Counted from the first letter of the stretch, positions 50,900-60,737 are shown. The stretch: 64,000 nucleotides of DNA from Ralstonia sp. 25mfcol4.1 (GCF_900104095.1 NZ_FNJO01000002.1:310001-374000), one strand, 5' to 3'. The notes: a model not told the origin generated them from the sequence alone. A program made the numbers and translations.

Positions 50900-51478
50900 G
50901 TGAACCACCATCGAACGAAAATCCTCGCAGCGACCCTGCTGCTTGCCGTGTTGAGTCCGGCCGCATCGGCCTCCGACGGCACCATCAGCTTTACCGGCCG
51001 GATCACTACGAATACCTGCACGATCTCCGGCAATGGCGGGGGCACCGACTTCACGGTGGCATTGCCGCCCGTCTCGGCGTCGACCCTCGCGACCGCGGGC
51101 AATATCGCCGGCCGTACGCCGTTCAACTTCCAGCTTACCGGCTGCACGCCTGCCACCGCCGACGTGGCGGTCTACTTCGAACCGGGCGCCGCCGTGGACC
51201 TGGCCACGGGACGCCTGATCAACACCACCGTCAGCGCGCCCGCGGTCGGCGCCACCCCTGCAGTTGTGGCGGCGACCAACGTGCAGATCGGTGTGTTGAA
51301 TGCCGACCTCACGAACGTCGCCGTGGGCTCCGCGTTTGCCTCGCAGAACACCCAGGAGGTGGCGATCACCGGCGGCACGGCTTCGCTGCAGTACTACGCG
51401 CAGTACGTGGCAACGGGCGGTGCGGCCACCGCCGGCGTTTTCACCTCCGCGTTGACGTATTCGGTCGTGTACCCGTAA
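50900..51478 (+). CDS. fimbrial major subunit-like protein
   Basis: A 192-residue exported protein. I start it at GTG 50900, with gaggtc six bases upstream; an ATG at 50888 is in frame but poorly spaced. The signal peptide is ILAATLLLAVLSPAASA. The mature part has a Cys pair (TTNTCTISG and FQLTGCTPA) and the DGTISFTGRI opening of type 1 pilins, and ends ALTYSVVYP, typical of the donor-strand region. It is the first gene of a chaperone-usher operon. Confidence 0.85.
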   Translation: MNHHRTKILAATLLLAVLSPAASASDGTISFTGRITTNTCTISGNGGGTDFTVALPPVSASTLATAGNIAGRTPFNFQLTGCTPATADVAVYFEPGAAVDLATGRLINTTVSAPAVGATPAVVAATNVQIGVLNADLTNVAVGSAFASQNTQEVAITGGTASLQYYAQYVATGGAATAGVFTSALTYSVVYP

Positions 51479-51574
51479 CCCGGGGCGCCCATCCGTTCTC
51501 GCGTACGCCGGCATGCCCCGTCGCATGCCAGCACTACCGGCCGGCCTCGTGCCGGTCTTAAGCCCGCCGTCATC

Positions 51575-52348
51575 ATGCTCAAGACATCTCGCCACCGCGC
51601 AGCCATGGCTGCCGTTCTCCTGGCATTGGCCGCGCCCGGCGCCCTTGCGTCCGTGGTCCTGAACGGGACCCGCGTCGTCTATCCGGAATCGGAACGGGAG
51701 GTAACCCTCAAGGTCACCAACGAGGGCGACACGCCGTCGCTGGTGCAGGCATGGATCGACGACGGCGACGCGAGCGCCTCGCCGGAGCAAGCAAAATCGC
51801 CATTCACGCTCACGCCCCCACTGTTCAGACTGGATCCGAAGAAGGGGCAGACGCTGCGCATCATCCACCTGCAGCAGCCGCTGCCAGGCGATCGCGAATC
51901 GCTGTTCTGGCTTAACGTGCTCGATGTACCGCCGGTCGCGTCGGGCGCCGCCGCGCAGCAGAGCTCGCTGCAGTTCGCATTCCGGACGCGCATCAAGCTG
52001 CTGTTCCGTCCCACCGGCCTGCGCGGCGACGCGTCCAGCGCGCCCGCGCAGGTCGCCTGGCGCCTGGTGCGCAAGGACGACGGCAGCCAGGTGCTGACCG
52101 CCCTGAACCCCACGCCCTATCACATCACCTACACCAAGGTGGAGGCCACCGCGCGCGGCCATGTGTACGCCGTTGCCGCCGGTGCCATGGCGAAACCCGG
52201 CGCGACGGTCGAGTTCGCCATCGACGGCACGCCCGCCGCCTCGGGCGAGCCTGACGAGGTGCGATACACATTCATCAACGACTTTGGCGCCCCCGTCACG
52301 GGCATCCAGAGGAAGCGCCCTGCCTCGCCAGCTGTCACCGGGCAATGA
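51575..52348 (+). CDS. periplasmic fimbrial chaperone
   Basis: A 257-residue PapD/FimC-type chaperone. The signal peptide ends GALAS. Domain 1 has VVLNGTRVVYPESEREVTLK and the subunit-binding Arg/Lys, and FRLDPKKGQTLRII and SLFWLNVLDVPP are family signatures. Domain 2 follows with ALNPTPYHITYTKVE. It holds fimbrial subunits in the periplasm and hands them to the usher. Its stop overlaps the usher start (ATGA). Confidence 0.93.
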   Translation: MLKTSRHRAAMAAVLLALAAPGALASVVLNGTRVVYPESEREVTLKVTNEGDTPSLVQAWIDDGDASASPEQAKSPFTLTPPLFRLDPKKGQTLRIIHLQQPLPGDRESLFWLNVLDVPPVASGAAAQQSSLQFAFRTRIKLLFRPTGLRGDASSAPAQVAWRLVRKDDGSQVLTALNPTPYHITYTKVEATARGHVYAVAAGAMAKPGATVEFAIDGTPAASGEPDEVRYTFINDFGAPVTGIQRKRPASPAVTGQ

Positions 52349-54909
52349 CGATGCACAAGCCAAGGCCACGGGCGTCGCGCATTCTGGCCGCGCACTGGGT
52401 ACTGGTCACGTCGCTGCCCGTGGCAGCACTGGCCGGCGAGTCCGGCAAGGCGGCCACGGTCGCGACGGTGCATTTCAACGCGCAGTTCCTGAAGCGGCCG
52501 GACGGCTCCACGGTCGATGTCAGCCGTTTCGCCAGCGGCAACCCGGTCTCGCCCGGCGACTACCCCGTCGACATCTACCTGAACGGCGCCTGGATCGCGC
52601 GCGAGACCGTGCGGTTCCGTCCGCTGGACACCGGCGTGGCGCCCTGCATGGACGGCGCGGTCATTGCCCGGCTCAACCTCGACGAACAGGCGTTGCCGTC
52701 CACCAACCGCAACGCCATTGCCCGGGCCATCCGGGGCCAATGCACCCAACCGTCAGCGATCTCGGAGGACATCGGCTGGTCGTTCAACCTCAACGACCTG
52801 CGCCTCGACATCAGCATTGCCCAGGCCCTGCTGCGCCGTACGCCGCGTGGCAGCGTCAGCCCCGAACTGCTGGATCACGGCGTGCCCTCGGCCACGGTTG
52901 CCTACAACCTCAACACGTTCCACACCACGGGGCATGGCGGGGGCACGTTCACGTACCTGGGTCTCGACGCAGGCCTGAACATCGGGCCCTGGCACCTGCG
53001 GCAGCGATCGTCGATGAGCTGGCAGTCTGTCGGCAAGGACAGCTACAACTACCAGAACATCGCCACCTATGTGCAGCGGGACATTTCCGCCTGGCGCAGC
53101 CAGCTCACGCTGGGCGATGCCTATACCGATGGCGCCGTCTTCGACAGTTTCTCCGTGCGTGGCGCGAATCTGGCCAGCGACGACCGGATGCTGCCGGACT
53201 CTTCGCGCGGCTACGCGCCGCTGGTGCGCGGGGTGGCGCGCTCGAATGCGCGCGTCACGGTATCGCAGAACGGCAACAAGCTCTATGAGACGACCGTCGC
53301 CCCCGGCCCGTTCGAAATCAAGGATCTCTACGCCACCGGCTACGGCGGCAACCTGCTGGTCACGGTGACCGAGGCCGACGGCAGCCAGAGCAGCTTTACG
53401 GTGCCCTATGCATCGGTCGTGCAACTCCTGCGCCCCGGCATCACCCGCTATTCGGCGGCGGCAGGCGAATACCGCAACGGCTCCGGCATCCGGAAGCGGC
53501 GCGAGAAGCTCGTGCAAGGCACGGTGCAGCACGGCTTCAACAATCTCGTTACCGGCTACGCGGGGCTGGTGCTCTCCGAGGGATACCAGGCGGGTCTGCT
53601 CGGCGCGGCCTTCAACCTGCCCGTGGGCGCCTTCGCACTGGACGCCACGCATGCGCGCGCCATGATCCCCGGCTTCGAGGACAACAGCGGGCAGAGCGTG
53701 CGCATCAGCTACAGCAAGTTCGTGCCGACGACCAGCACCAACATGACCATCGCGGCATACCGCTACGCAACCCGCGGCTTCTGGACGATGCGCGATGCAT
53801 TTGCCGCGCGTTCCAGCGGCGGCAACGCCCGCGCGGCGGACCGGCAGCGCAGCCAGATCCAGCTCACCTTGAACCAGAGTCTGGGCGATCGATGGGGCAG
53901 TCTCTATCTGACCGGCACGTCGGCCGAGTACTGGAATCGGCGCGGCACCGCGCTGATGTTCCAGGTGGGCTATTCCAACGCGGCCCGCCTGCTGGGGCTG
54001 CCGGTCGCCTACAACATCTCGGCATCGCGTCAGCGCGAGCTGATGACCGGACGGTTCAGCACGCAGGTGTTCGCCAGCCTGACCGTGCCGCTGGGAAAGG
54101 GCGGCCATGCCCCGATGCTGTCTTTTTCCGGCACGCATGACAGCGGCAGCGACGCGTCGCAGCAGATGCGGCTGAGCGGCACGGCGCTGGAGGACAACGC
54201 GGTGACCTATGGCCTGAACGTCGACCGGATGCCGCACGCGACAACCGGCGGCGGCAATGTCCAGTACCGCACGCCGTACACCACGGTATCGGCGTCGGTC
54301 AGCGGCGGCAGCCGGTACACCCAGTACTCGGGCGGACTGCAAGGGGCACTCGTGGCCCACGCGGGCGGCGTCACGCTGGCCAACTACCTGGGCGACACGA
54401 TCGGCATCGTCGAGGCCAAGGGCGCCTCCGGCGCGCGGGTCGCCAACGCGCCGGGGGTCAGGATCGACGCGTTCGGCTACGCCATCGTGCCGTACCTGCA
54501 GCCATACAACATGAACACGATCGAACTGAATCCGAAAGGCTTGCCCCTGGACGTTTCGCTCGAAGCCACCAGCACCCAGGTGGCGCCGCGTGCCAACGCC
54601 GCCGTGAAGATCCGGTTTGCCGCGCTGACCGGCCGTTCGGCCATCGTGTCCGCCACCCTGCCGAACGGCAAGCCGCTGCCGTTCGGAGCAACGGTGTCGG
54701 ACGACAAGCAGGCCGATATCGGCGTGGTGGGTCAGAGCGGGATCATCTTCGCGCGGGGCATCGAGCAGGCCGGGCAGTTGCGGGTCACCTGGGGCACGGA
54801 CAACAGCCAACGCTGCACCATTGCATACGAACTGCCGCCGAGAGACCCGAGCGCCACGACGTACGCCCACGTGCGAGCCGTATGCCAGCCTCAGCCCCAT
54901 AAGGAGTGA
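52345..54909 (+). CDS. outer-membrane fimbrial usher
   Basis: An 854-residue FimD/PapC usher. Signal peptide followed by the N-terminal domain (VHFNAQFLKRPDGSTVDVSR and a Cys pair), the 24-strand barrel with plug (contains LPDSSRGYAPLVRGVARSNA and LLVTVTEADGSQSSFTVPYA, both highly conserved), and the C-terminal domains (GVRIDAFGYAIVPYLQPYNM). It forms the pore and assembly platform for the fimbria. The length is usual. Its stop overlaps the GTG region of the adhesin gene. Confidence 0.95.
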   Translation: MTMHKPRPRASRILAAHWVLVTSLPVAALAGESGKAATVATVHFNAQFLKRPDGSTVDVSRFASGNPVSPGDYPVDIYLNGAWIARETVRFRPLDTGVAPCMDGAVIARLNLDEQALPSTNRNAIARAIRGQCTQPSAISEDIGWSFNLNDLRLDISIAQALLRRTPRGSVSPELLDHGVPSATVAYNLNTFHTTGHGGGTFTYLGLDAGLNIGPWHLRQRSSMSWQSVGKDSYNYQNIATYVQRDISAWRSQLTLGDAYTDGAVFDSFSVRGANLASDDRMLPDSSRGYAPLVRGVARSNARVTVSQNGNKLYETTVAPGPFEIKDLYATGYGGNLLVTVTEADGSQSSFTVPYASVVQLLRPGITRYSAAAGEYRNGSGIRKRREKLVQGTVQHGFNNLVTGYAGLVLSEGYQAGLLGAAFNLPVGAFALDATHARAMIPGFEDNSGQSVRISYSKFVPTTSTNMTIAAYRYATRGFWTMRDAFAARSSGGNARAADRQRSQIQLTLNQSLGDRWGSLYLTGTSAEYWNRRGTALMFQVGYSNAARLLGLPVAYNISASRQRELMTGRFSTQVFASLTVPLGKGGHAPMLSFSGTHDSGSDASQQMRLSGTALEDNAVTYGLNVDRMPHATTGGGNVQYRTPYTTVSASVSGGSRYTQYSGGLQGALVAHAGGVTLANYLGDTIGIVEAKGASGARVANAPGVRIDAFGYAIVPYLQPYNMNTIELNPKGLPLDVSLEATSTQVAPRANAAVKIRFAALTGRSAIVSATLPNGKPLPFGATVSDDKQADIGVVGQSGIIFARGIEQAGQLRVTWGTDNSQRCTIAYELPPRDPSATTYAHVRAVCQPQPHKE

Positions 54910-54914
54910 AAAGC

Positions 54915-55976
54915 GTGAAGTCACACCAGCGCCGCATCCAACCACTTTCAGGCCGCACCGAGCGCATCGGCCGGTTCGCGATACCGGGGCCGATCTGGCT
55001 TGCGGCCTGCTTGCTGGTCTCGATGCCCGGCACCGCCCATGCCCAGACCACCCGGCAGCTCAATCAGTGCCCTGGACAGGTTTCGGGGCAACTCGCGTTC
55101 CGCACCCTCCAGCTGGCCCGCGATACGCCGATCGGGGCGCCGATCAGCGAGGTGCAGACGCTGACCTATTCGTTTCGATGCGAAAGCAACAAGCGGAACG
55201 CAGGGCCATTCCGGGCGAGCGGGCACGTCTCGCTGCCCGTATCCGCGACCGTTCCGGATGCGTGGGAAAGCGGTACGCCGGGGATTGGCATACGCGTCAC
55301 TGACTCGTATGGCGACAGAGTCGTGTCGAACATCGGCACCCCAGCAAGCATCGTGATCGGTCCGTCCATGGTCCGCGGTGGCTCCATGACCACGCAGCTC
55401 AGTTTCCAGCTCGTCAAGACCGGCACGATATCCAGCACGCAGGTTCGAAGGCAAAGCATGCTGGCCTTCTACACATACTCTGCTTCCAGCCTGTCGACCT
55501 ACGGCGTGCCGTCCGCGCAGACCGCACTGCCGAGCACCGCATTGCCGGCCGCGCGGTCGTGCAGGGTAACCACCCCCGACGTCAGCGTCCCGCTGCTGGC
55601 CGCGCACGCCTACGATCTGGGCGATGTGGGCTCGACCACCGGAAACACCACCTTCTTTATCGGCCTGCAATGCGACAACGACGCGAACGTCTACATGACC
55701 CTGACGGACGCCACGATGCCGGGCAACCGGTCCGAACTGCTCACGCTCACCAACGATTCCACGGCACAAGGCGTTCGCCTGCGCATCCGCAATCCGGACA
55801 ACGAGCCTGTCAGGTTCGGGCCCGACTCGGCCACGGCAGGAACGTTAAACCAATGGCGTGTCGGCCAAACCAGCGGCGCCATGAACATCCGGATGAGTGC
55901 CGAGTACGTATCGACCGGCAACGTCACACCTGGGACCGTGCGTGGCGTGGCCACGTTCACGATGAGCTACCAATAG
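54915..55976 (+). CDS. two-domain fimbrial tip adhesin-like protein
   Basis: A 353-residue exported protein with a signal peptide (LAACLLVSMPGTAHA). The C-terminal 150 residues are a pilin domain (CRVTTPDVSVPLLAAHAYDL, LQCDNDANVYMTLTDATMPG, ending VRGVATFTMSYQ) that would join the fimbria. The N-terminal 170 residues form another domain that probably binds the host or surface target. I prefer GTG 54915, after aaggag, to GTG 54906, which lies on the ribosome site. It is last in the operon, as adhesins usually are. The ligand is unknown. Confidence 0.83.
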   Translation: MKSHQRRIQPLSGRTERIGRFAIPGPIWLAACLLVSMPGTAHAQTTRQLNQCPGQVSGQLAFRTLQLARDTPIGAPISEVQTLTYSFRCESNKRNAGPFRASGHVSLPVSATVPDAWESGTPGIGIRVTDSYGDRVVSNIGTPASIVIGPSMVRGGSMTTQLSFQLVKTGTISSTQVRRQSMLAFYTYSASSLSTYGVPSAQTALPSTALPAARSCRVTTPDVSVPLLAAHAYDLGDVGSTTGNTTFFIGLQCDNDANVYMTLTDATMPGNRSELLTLTNDSTAQGVRLRIRNPDNEPVRFGPDSATAGTLNQWRVGQTSGAMNIRMSAEYVSTGNVTPGTVRGVATFTMSYQ

Positions 55977-56016
55977 CCCGAGCCCGCCGTGAGGCGGGCG
56001 GGCCGGTAGGCGTCCA

Positions 56017-56835
56017 TCAGGGATTGATGGCCGGATGCTTGAGCGCGTGCGCGGCCTCTGCCATGTGCTGGCGGTAGTTGCGGTCGTCCTGCGCCAGCCC
56101 CAGTTCGCCATGGCGATAGGCCATGGCCAGCGTCTGGATCGACGCGGGATGCTCGCGTTCGGCTGCGGCTTCGTACCACGCCACCGCACGGGCATCGTCC
56201 TGCGCCACACCGTCGCCTTCGCGATAGGCATTGCCGAGCAGGAACATGGCCTGCGCCACCCCGCCGTCGGCCGCCACCTTGAACCAGCGTGCCGCGCTGG
56301 CCGGATCGGGCATGCGGCCATGGCCGCCGCGATACAACAGGCCCAGGTAGTAGGCCGCGCCGATGTCACCGCCATTGGCCGCCGCATCCAGCAGCCGCCA
56401 CGCCAGCGACTGGTCTGCCCGGCCGCTGGCCAGCGTGCCCAGCATCGCCGCCTTGCCGAGCAGGAACTGGGCACGCACATGGCCGCTGTCCGCCGCCATG
56501 CGCAGCCAGCGTTCGCCATCTGCACGGGTGGTCGCGTCGGTGCGTGACATCATCGTTTCGCCAAGTGCGGCCCGCGCGGCGGTTTCGCCAGCGCGGGCGG
56601 CCTGCTGTAGCTGATCCAGCGCCCCGGCATCGCCGGCCGATGTCGCCAGCAACTGCCACTGCGACAGTTCGGCGTGGCGCGTGTCGGACTGGTGCCGCCA
56701 CACCGCTGCGCCGGCCACGCCGGCTGCGGCCACCGTGACCGCCAGTGTCGCGGCCGCGAACAGCGGATGAACGCGCGGCAGACGGCGCGATGCGGCGCGC
56801 GTGGGCGCGAGCGTGGCGGAAGCGGTGGCTTGCAT
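56017..56835 (-). CDS. Sel1-repeat protein with membrane anchor
   Basis: A 272-residue protein with one membrane segment (residues 25-47, LFAAATLAVTVAAAGVAGAA). It then has Sel1-like repeats: GERWLRMAADSGHVRAQFLL, AWRLLDAAANGGDIGAAYYL, AARWFKVAADGGVAQAMFLL and AVAWYEAAAEREHPASIQTL. Such repeats bind partner proteins; the partner is not known. It starts ten bases after the stop of the 5'-nucleotidase gene, so the two form an operon. Confidence 0.87.
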   Translation of the reverse strand: MQATASATLAPTRAASRRLPRVHPLFAAATLAVTVAAAGVAGAAVWRHQSDTRHAELSQWQLLATSAGDAGALDQLQQAARAGETAARAALGETMMSRTDATTRADGERWLRMAADSGHVRAQFLLGKAAMLGTLASGRADQSLAWRLLDAAANGGDIGAAYYLGLLYRGGHGRMPDPASAARWFKVAADGGVAQAMFLLGNAYREGDGVAQDDARAVAWYEAAAEREHPASIQTLAMAYRHGELGLAQDDRNYRQHMAEAAHALKHPAINP

Positions 56836-56845
56836 CGTGGATGGA

Positions 56846-58918
56846 TTACTGGTTCAGGTCGATCTTGTACTTCGACAGGTTCTTGCCAGAGCCGTCGTCG
56901 GCCGCGACCAGCGACACGCCGGCCACGCCGCCCGCCGTTGCCTGCGCCAGCATGCCCACGCCCGAGCTGAACACCACGTCGCCGGCGGTCGCCACCTTCG
57001 TGAAGTGCCAGCTGCGGGCGCTGCCGTTGGCGGCGCGGGTCACGTTGGCGACGGCCTTCACGTACTGGATCAGCACGTCGCGGTTGGCGTCCGGCGACGC
57101 GTAGACCGTCCTGGTGCCGTCCAGGCCCGGGAAGTTGCCACCCCCGCTGGCGCGGTAGTTGTTGGTGGCCACGATGAAATCCATGGCCGACGTGACCGGC
57201 GCCCCCTTGTAGGTCAGGTTCTTGATGCGGTTGCCGACTGCCTGCGTCACGTCGATCTCGTACTGCATGTCCGCGTCGTTGAACATGTCGAAGTTGTAGC
57301 CGGGGAACGTGCTGATCAGCTGCTGCTCGGTGGCCAGCGCCGGGTTGATCTGGTTGAATCGCCTGGCCGCGGTCTCCAGCCAGGCCTTGAGTTCGTCACC
57401 ATTGACCTTCACCGCGTAGACCGTGTTCGGGTAGAGGTAGAGATCGGCCGCGTTGTTGATGGCCAGGTTGCCGGAGGCCACGTCGGTATAGTCGTTGCCG
57501 CCGCCGAAGCCGCTCTTGAACGGCGCGGAGACCGACAGCACCGGCAACGAGGCCAGCGCCGGCAGGTTGGCGGTGATGTAGTCCTTCACGTACTTCGCCT
57601 GCGCCTGGTTCACGATCTGGATCGCGCCCGGGTCGCCCACATCGGCAAAGTAGCTCGTCATCCGGTAGTTCGTGCTGCCGATCGGCGTCTTCACGTACTG
57701 GATGGTGGCCTGGTGCTCGGTGTCGACGGCTGGCGCCACGCTGGCGTCGGCGGCCACGTAGCTCTTGTCGGCATTCTGGATCGAACGGGCCTCCACCCTG
57801 GTGTTGGCGCGGTCCACGCTCCAGTTCTTGCCGTCGTAGTTCAGCGCCAGGTTGACCACGCCCAGGTGCTTGCCCCAGTAGTTGGCCATCACGGTCGGCA
57901 CGCCGTTGACCGTGCCGCGGGCCTTGTCCACGCCCGGCAGGTTGAACTGGCCCACCGTGCTCGTGGCGTCGGGGAAGATCTGGTGCGAGTGGCCGATCAG
58001 CATGGCGTCCACACCATCGACCTTCGACAGGTGATAGCTACCGTTCTCCATCGTCGGCGAATACGTGGAATTGTCCAGCCCGCCGTGCGAGATCACGACC
58101 ACCAGGTCGGCGCCCTTGGCGCGCATTTCGGGGATGTACTTCTTCGCGGTCTCGACCACGCCTTCGGTGTAGACCTTTCCGTCAAGCCAGCGCTTGTCCC
58201 AGCTCAGGATGGCCGGCGGTGCGAAGCCGATGATGCCGACCTTGATCGGCGCCGACAGGGCCTTGCCGTCCGGGCCGGTGGCCGTGATCGTCCTGTTCAG
58301 GATCGCGTACGGCTGGAACAGCGGCTGGCGCGTCTTCACGCTGTAGACGTTGGCCAGCACCTGCGGAAACTTCGGCCCGGCGCAGGACTGCTGCGCCGAC
58401 GGATCGGGCAGGCCGTCGACATTGAAGCGGTTGCCCGTGACCTGGCTCAGGTACTGCAGGCCATAGTTGAATTCGTGGTTGCCGATGCCGCCGCCGTCGA
58501 AACCGGCCGCATTCATTACCTTGTACATGGCCAGCGTCTCGCCGCAGCCGACCGGCTTGACCAGCGCCTGGTAGTCGGACAGCGCGGTGCCCTGGATGGT
58601 GTCGCCGTTATCCAGCAGCATGCTGTTCGGGAATTCCGCGCGTGCCGCCTTGATCAGCGTGGCCACGCGCTCGAAACCGATCGACTTGTCCTCGGCGAGC
58701 TTGAAATAGTCATAGCTCAGCACATTGGTGTGCAGATCGGTGGTTTCCAGCAGCGCCAGCGTGGATTTCGTGCCGGCCGGGATCGACGTGTTGCCGTTGT
58801 TGCCGTCACCGCCGTTGTTTGCGTTGCCCGCGTTGCTATTGTCGTCGGAGCCGCAGGCGGCCAGCGCCGCGGCGGCCACGGCCGCCAGCATGGCGGCCCG
58901 GATGCGATGGTTCTGCAT
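56846..58918 (-). CDS. 5'-nucleotidase / 2',3'-cyclic phosphodiesterase lipoprotein (CpdB/UshA family)
   Basis: A 690-residue lipoprotein (lipobox LAAC, Cys 22, then an Asn/Gly-rich linker). The N-terminal metallophosphoesterase domain has ETTDLHTNVLSYDYFK, LLDNGDTIQGTALSDY and GIGNHEFNYGL. It is followed by the C-terminal nucleotide-binding domain (YLYPNTVYAVKVNGDELKAW, and ATNNYRASGGGNFPG near the end). DLHTNVLSYDY fits the CpdB branch, which frees nucleosides from cyclic and linear nucleotides. It acts at the periplasm or outer membrane. The ribosome site agggaa is upstream. Confidence 0.9.
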   Translation of the reverse strand: MQNHRIRAAMLAAVAAAALAACGSDDNSNAGNANNGGDGNNGNTSIPAGTKSTLALLETTDLHTNVLSYDYFKLAEDKSIGFERVATLIKAARAEFPNSMLLDNGDTIQGTALSDYQALVKPVGCGETLAMYKVMNAAGFDGGGIGNHEFNYGLQYLSQVTGNRFNVDGLPDPSAQQSCAGPKFPQVLANVYSVKTRQPLFQPYAILNRTITATGPDGKALSAPIKVGIIGFAPPAILSWDKRWLDGKVYTEGVVETAKKYIPEMRAKGADLVVVISHGGLDNSTYSPTMENGSYHLSKVDGVDAMLIGHSHQIFPDATSTVGQFNLPGVDKARGTVNGVPTVMANYWGKHLGVVNLALNYDGKNWSVDRANTRVEARSIQNADKSYVAADASVAPAVDTEHQATIQYVKTPIGSTNYRMTSYFADVGDPGAIQIVNQAQAKYVKDYITANLPALASLPVLSVSAPFKSGFGGGNDYTDVASGNLAINNAADLYLYPNTVYAVKVNGDELKAWLETAARRFNQINPALATEQQLISTFPGYNFDMFNDADMQYEIDVTQAVGNRIKNLTYKGAPVTSAMDFIVATNNYRASGGGNFPGLDGTRTVYASPDANRDVLIQYVKAVANVTRAANGSARSWHFTKVATAGDVVFSSGVGMLAQATAGGVAGVSLVAADDGSGKNLSKYKIDLNQ

Positions 58919-59033
58919 GGTCTCGGATTCCCTGTCGTTTTCTGTTTATGGCGCAACCCGGGGAATTGTCGGCAGCCGTGATGGCAGGGAAGTGGCGAAA
59001 TCGCGTCATTACCGTGACAAGCCGCACATATAT

Positions 59034-59054
59034 GGCAAAAACGTCATATTTGCC
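59034..59054. promoter_or_regulatory. palindrome in the cpdB-like/modA gap
   Basis: An inverted repeat GGCAAA-N9-TTTGCC within A/T-rich sequence about 120 bases upstream of the nucleotidase start. It is a possible operator for that gene; no known consensus was recognised. Confidence 0.35.
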
Positions 59055-59122
59055 CGACGCCGGGGCGGGCAGGACTATTCCGGTTGGCTGAAGTCCCTTA
59101 TCCGTTCGCGCAATTGACGGTG

Positions 59123-59146
59123 CGTTATATAGGCGCTTATATTGCG
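59123..59146 (+). promoter_or_regulatory. ModE box upstream of modA
   Basis: CGTTATATA-N5-TTATATTGCG, a good match to the ModE operator pattern (CGxTATAT, short gap, TATAT-type other half). It lies 45 bases before the modA start. ModE bound to molybdate would repress modABC; the modE gene is in this window. Confidence 0.82.
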
Positions 59147-59190
59147 GATCCAGCCCATCGCGCCCTCCTCATCCATCTGACGCCTCTGCC

Positions 59191-59961
59191 ATGAGCCTCC
59201 ATCCCTTTGCGCGCCGTGCCGCCGCGGGCGCCGCCCTGGTTGCCCTGACCCTGGCCGCGCCGTCGGCCTTTGCCGCCGACCTGGTGGTATCTGCCGCCGC
59301 CAGCCTGACGAACGCGTTCAAGCAGTTGGGCGAGCAATTCGAGCGCGTCCATCCCGAGACGAAGGTGGTGCTGAACTTTGGCGCGTCGGACGTGCTGATG
59401 CAGCAGATCGTCAAGGGTGCGCCAGCCGACGTGTTCGCCTCGGCCGACCAGAGCGCCATGGACAAGGCCGAGGCCGAAAAGGTGGTGCAGGCTGCCACGC
59501 GCAAGGATTTCGCGGCCAATGCGATCGTGCTCATCGTGCCGCATGACAGCAAGCTGAACATCGCCGCGCCGAAGGACCTGAGCCGCGCCGATATCAGGCG
59601 CATTGCCTACGGCAACCCGTCGTCGGTGCCGGTGGGCCGCTACACCAAGGGCGCGCTGGAGTCACAGGGGCTGTGGGGTGCAGTGGAGGCCAAGGGCGTA
59701 CCGGCCCAGAACGTGCGGCAGGCGCTGGACTATGTGGCGCGCGGCGAGGTCGATGCGGGCTTCGTGTTCGCCACCGATGCCGCCGTGATGCCGGAGAAGG
59801 TCAAGGTGGCCACGCGCGTGCCGACCCCGACGCCGGTGACCTATCCGATCGCCGTGACCACGCAGAGCAGGCAGGCCCCTCAGGCCAACGCGTTCGTGCA
59901 GTATGTGCTATCGCCCGAAGGCCAGGCCACGCTGGCCAGGTACGGTTTCCAGAAGCCCTGA
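59191..59961 (+). CDS. modA: molybdate-binding periplasmic protein ModA
   Basis: A 256-residue substrate-binding protein. The signal peptide ends SAFA. The body has LVVSAAASLTNAFKQL, the Ser residues that bind molybdate, then FGASDVLMQQIVKGAPADVF and YGNPSSVPVGRYTKGALE, the usual ModA blocks. It captures molybdate (or tungstate) for ModBC. It is the first gene of modABC, preceded by a ModE box. Confidence 0.95.
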   Translation: MSLHPFARRAAAGAALVALTLAAPSAFAADLVVSAAASLTNAFKQLGEQFERVHPETKVVLNFGASDVLMQQIVKGAPADVFASADQSAMDKAEAEKVVQAATRKDFAANAIVLIVPHDSKLNIAAPKDLSRADIRRIAYGNPSSVPVGRYTKGALESQGLWGAVEAKGVPAQNVRQALDYVARGEVDAGFVFATDAAVMPEKVKVATRVPTPTPVTYPIAVTTQSRQAPQANAFVQYVLSPEGQATLARYGFQKP

Positions 59962-60020
59962 GTCACCGCGGCCGGCTCTGGTAACCTCGTTCACCCAACT
60001 CACTGTCTGAAGCCATCGCC

Positions 60021-60737
60021 ATGGATGCTGTCTGGGTTCCGCTGCTGCTGTCGCTCAAGGTAGCGGGATGGGCCACGTTGCTCAATGCCGTGCTTGGCGT
60101 GGCCGCCGCCTATGCCATCGCGCGCTGGCGCTCGCGCGCGCGCGATGTGGTGGATGCCATCCTGACGCTGCCGCTGGTGCTGCCCCCAACCGTGCTGGGC
60201 TACTACCTGCTGGTGCTGGTAGGACGGCGGGGCGTGTTCGGGGCCTGGCTCGAAACCCTGAGCATCGAGCTGGTATTCACCTGGCAGGGCGCGGTCCTGG
60301 CTTCGACCGTGGTGGCGTTTCCGCTGGTGCTCAAGTCGGCGCGCGCCGCGTTCGAGGGCGTCGATCACCAGCTTGAAAATGCAGCCCGCGTGCTGGGCGT
60401 CTCCGAATCCGCCATCTTCTTCCGCGTGACGCTGCCCATGGCACTGCCCGGCATCGTCGCCGGCGTACTGCTGGCCTTTGCGCGGGCGCTGGGCGAATTC
60501 GGTGCCACGCTGATGGTGGCTGGCAACCTTCCGGGCCGCACCCAAACCCTTTCCGTAGCCATCTACGAGGCCGTACAGGCCGGCAACGACGACACGGCGA
60601 ACCTACTGGTGCTGGTGACGTCGCTCACCTGCATCGTGCTGCTGGTGGTGGCCGCGCGCCTGGTACCGCCGGCCCAGCGCGGCGCCGGCAACGTGTTCGA
60701 GCGCCGCAAGTTCCGGCGCGACGCCATCACCGGGTGA
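60021..60737 (+). CDS. modB: molybdate ABC transporter permease ModB
   Basis: A 238-residue permease with about five membrane segments. LPLVLPPTVLGYYLLV is the ModB signature, and the ATPase contact loop is FEGVDHQLENAARVLGVSES. The tail after residue 225 is basic. It lies 60 bases after modA and seven before modC. Confidence 0.95.
   Translation: MDAVWVPLLLSLKVAGWATLLNAVLGVAAAYAIARWRSRARDVVDAILTLPLVLPPTVLGYYLLVLVGRRGVFGAWLETLSIELVFTWQGAVLASTVVAFPLVLKSARAAFEGVDHQLENAARVLGVSESAIFFRVTLPMALPGIVAGVLLAFARALGEFGATLMVAGNLPGRTQTLSVAIYEAVQAGNDDTANLLVLVTSLTCIVLLVVAARLVPPAQRGAGNVFERRKFRRDAITG

Noticed and set aside
56801..58981. 726-codon plus-strand frame opposite the nucleotidase gene
   Set aside because: Antisense shadow, Val/Arg/His-rich, no domain.
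59005..59018. Pho box (GTCA-N6-TGAC) upstream of the nucleotidase gene
   Set aside because: It is an inverted repeat; a Pho box needs direct repeats of CTGTCAT at 11-base spacing, which are not seen.
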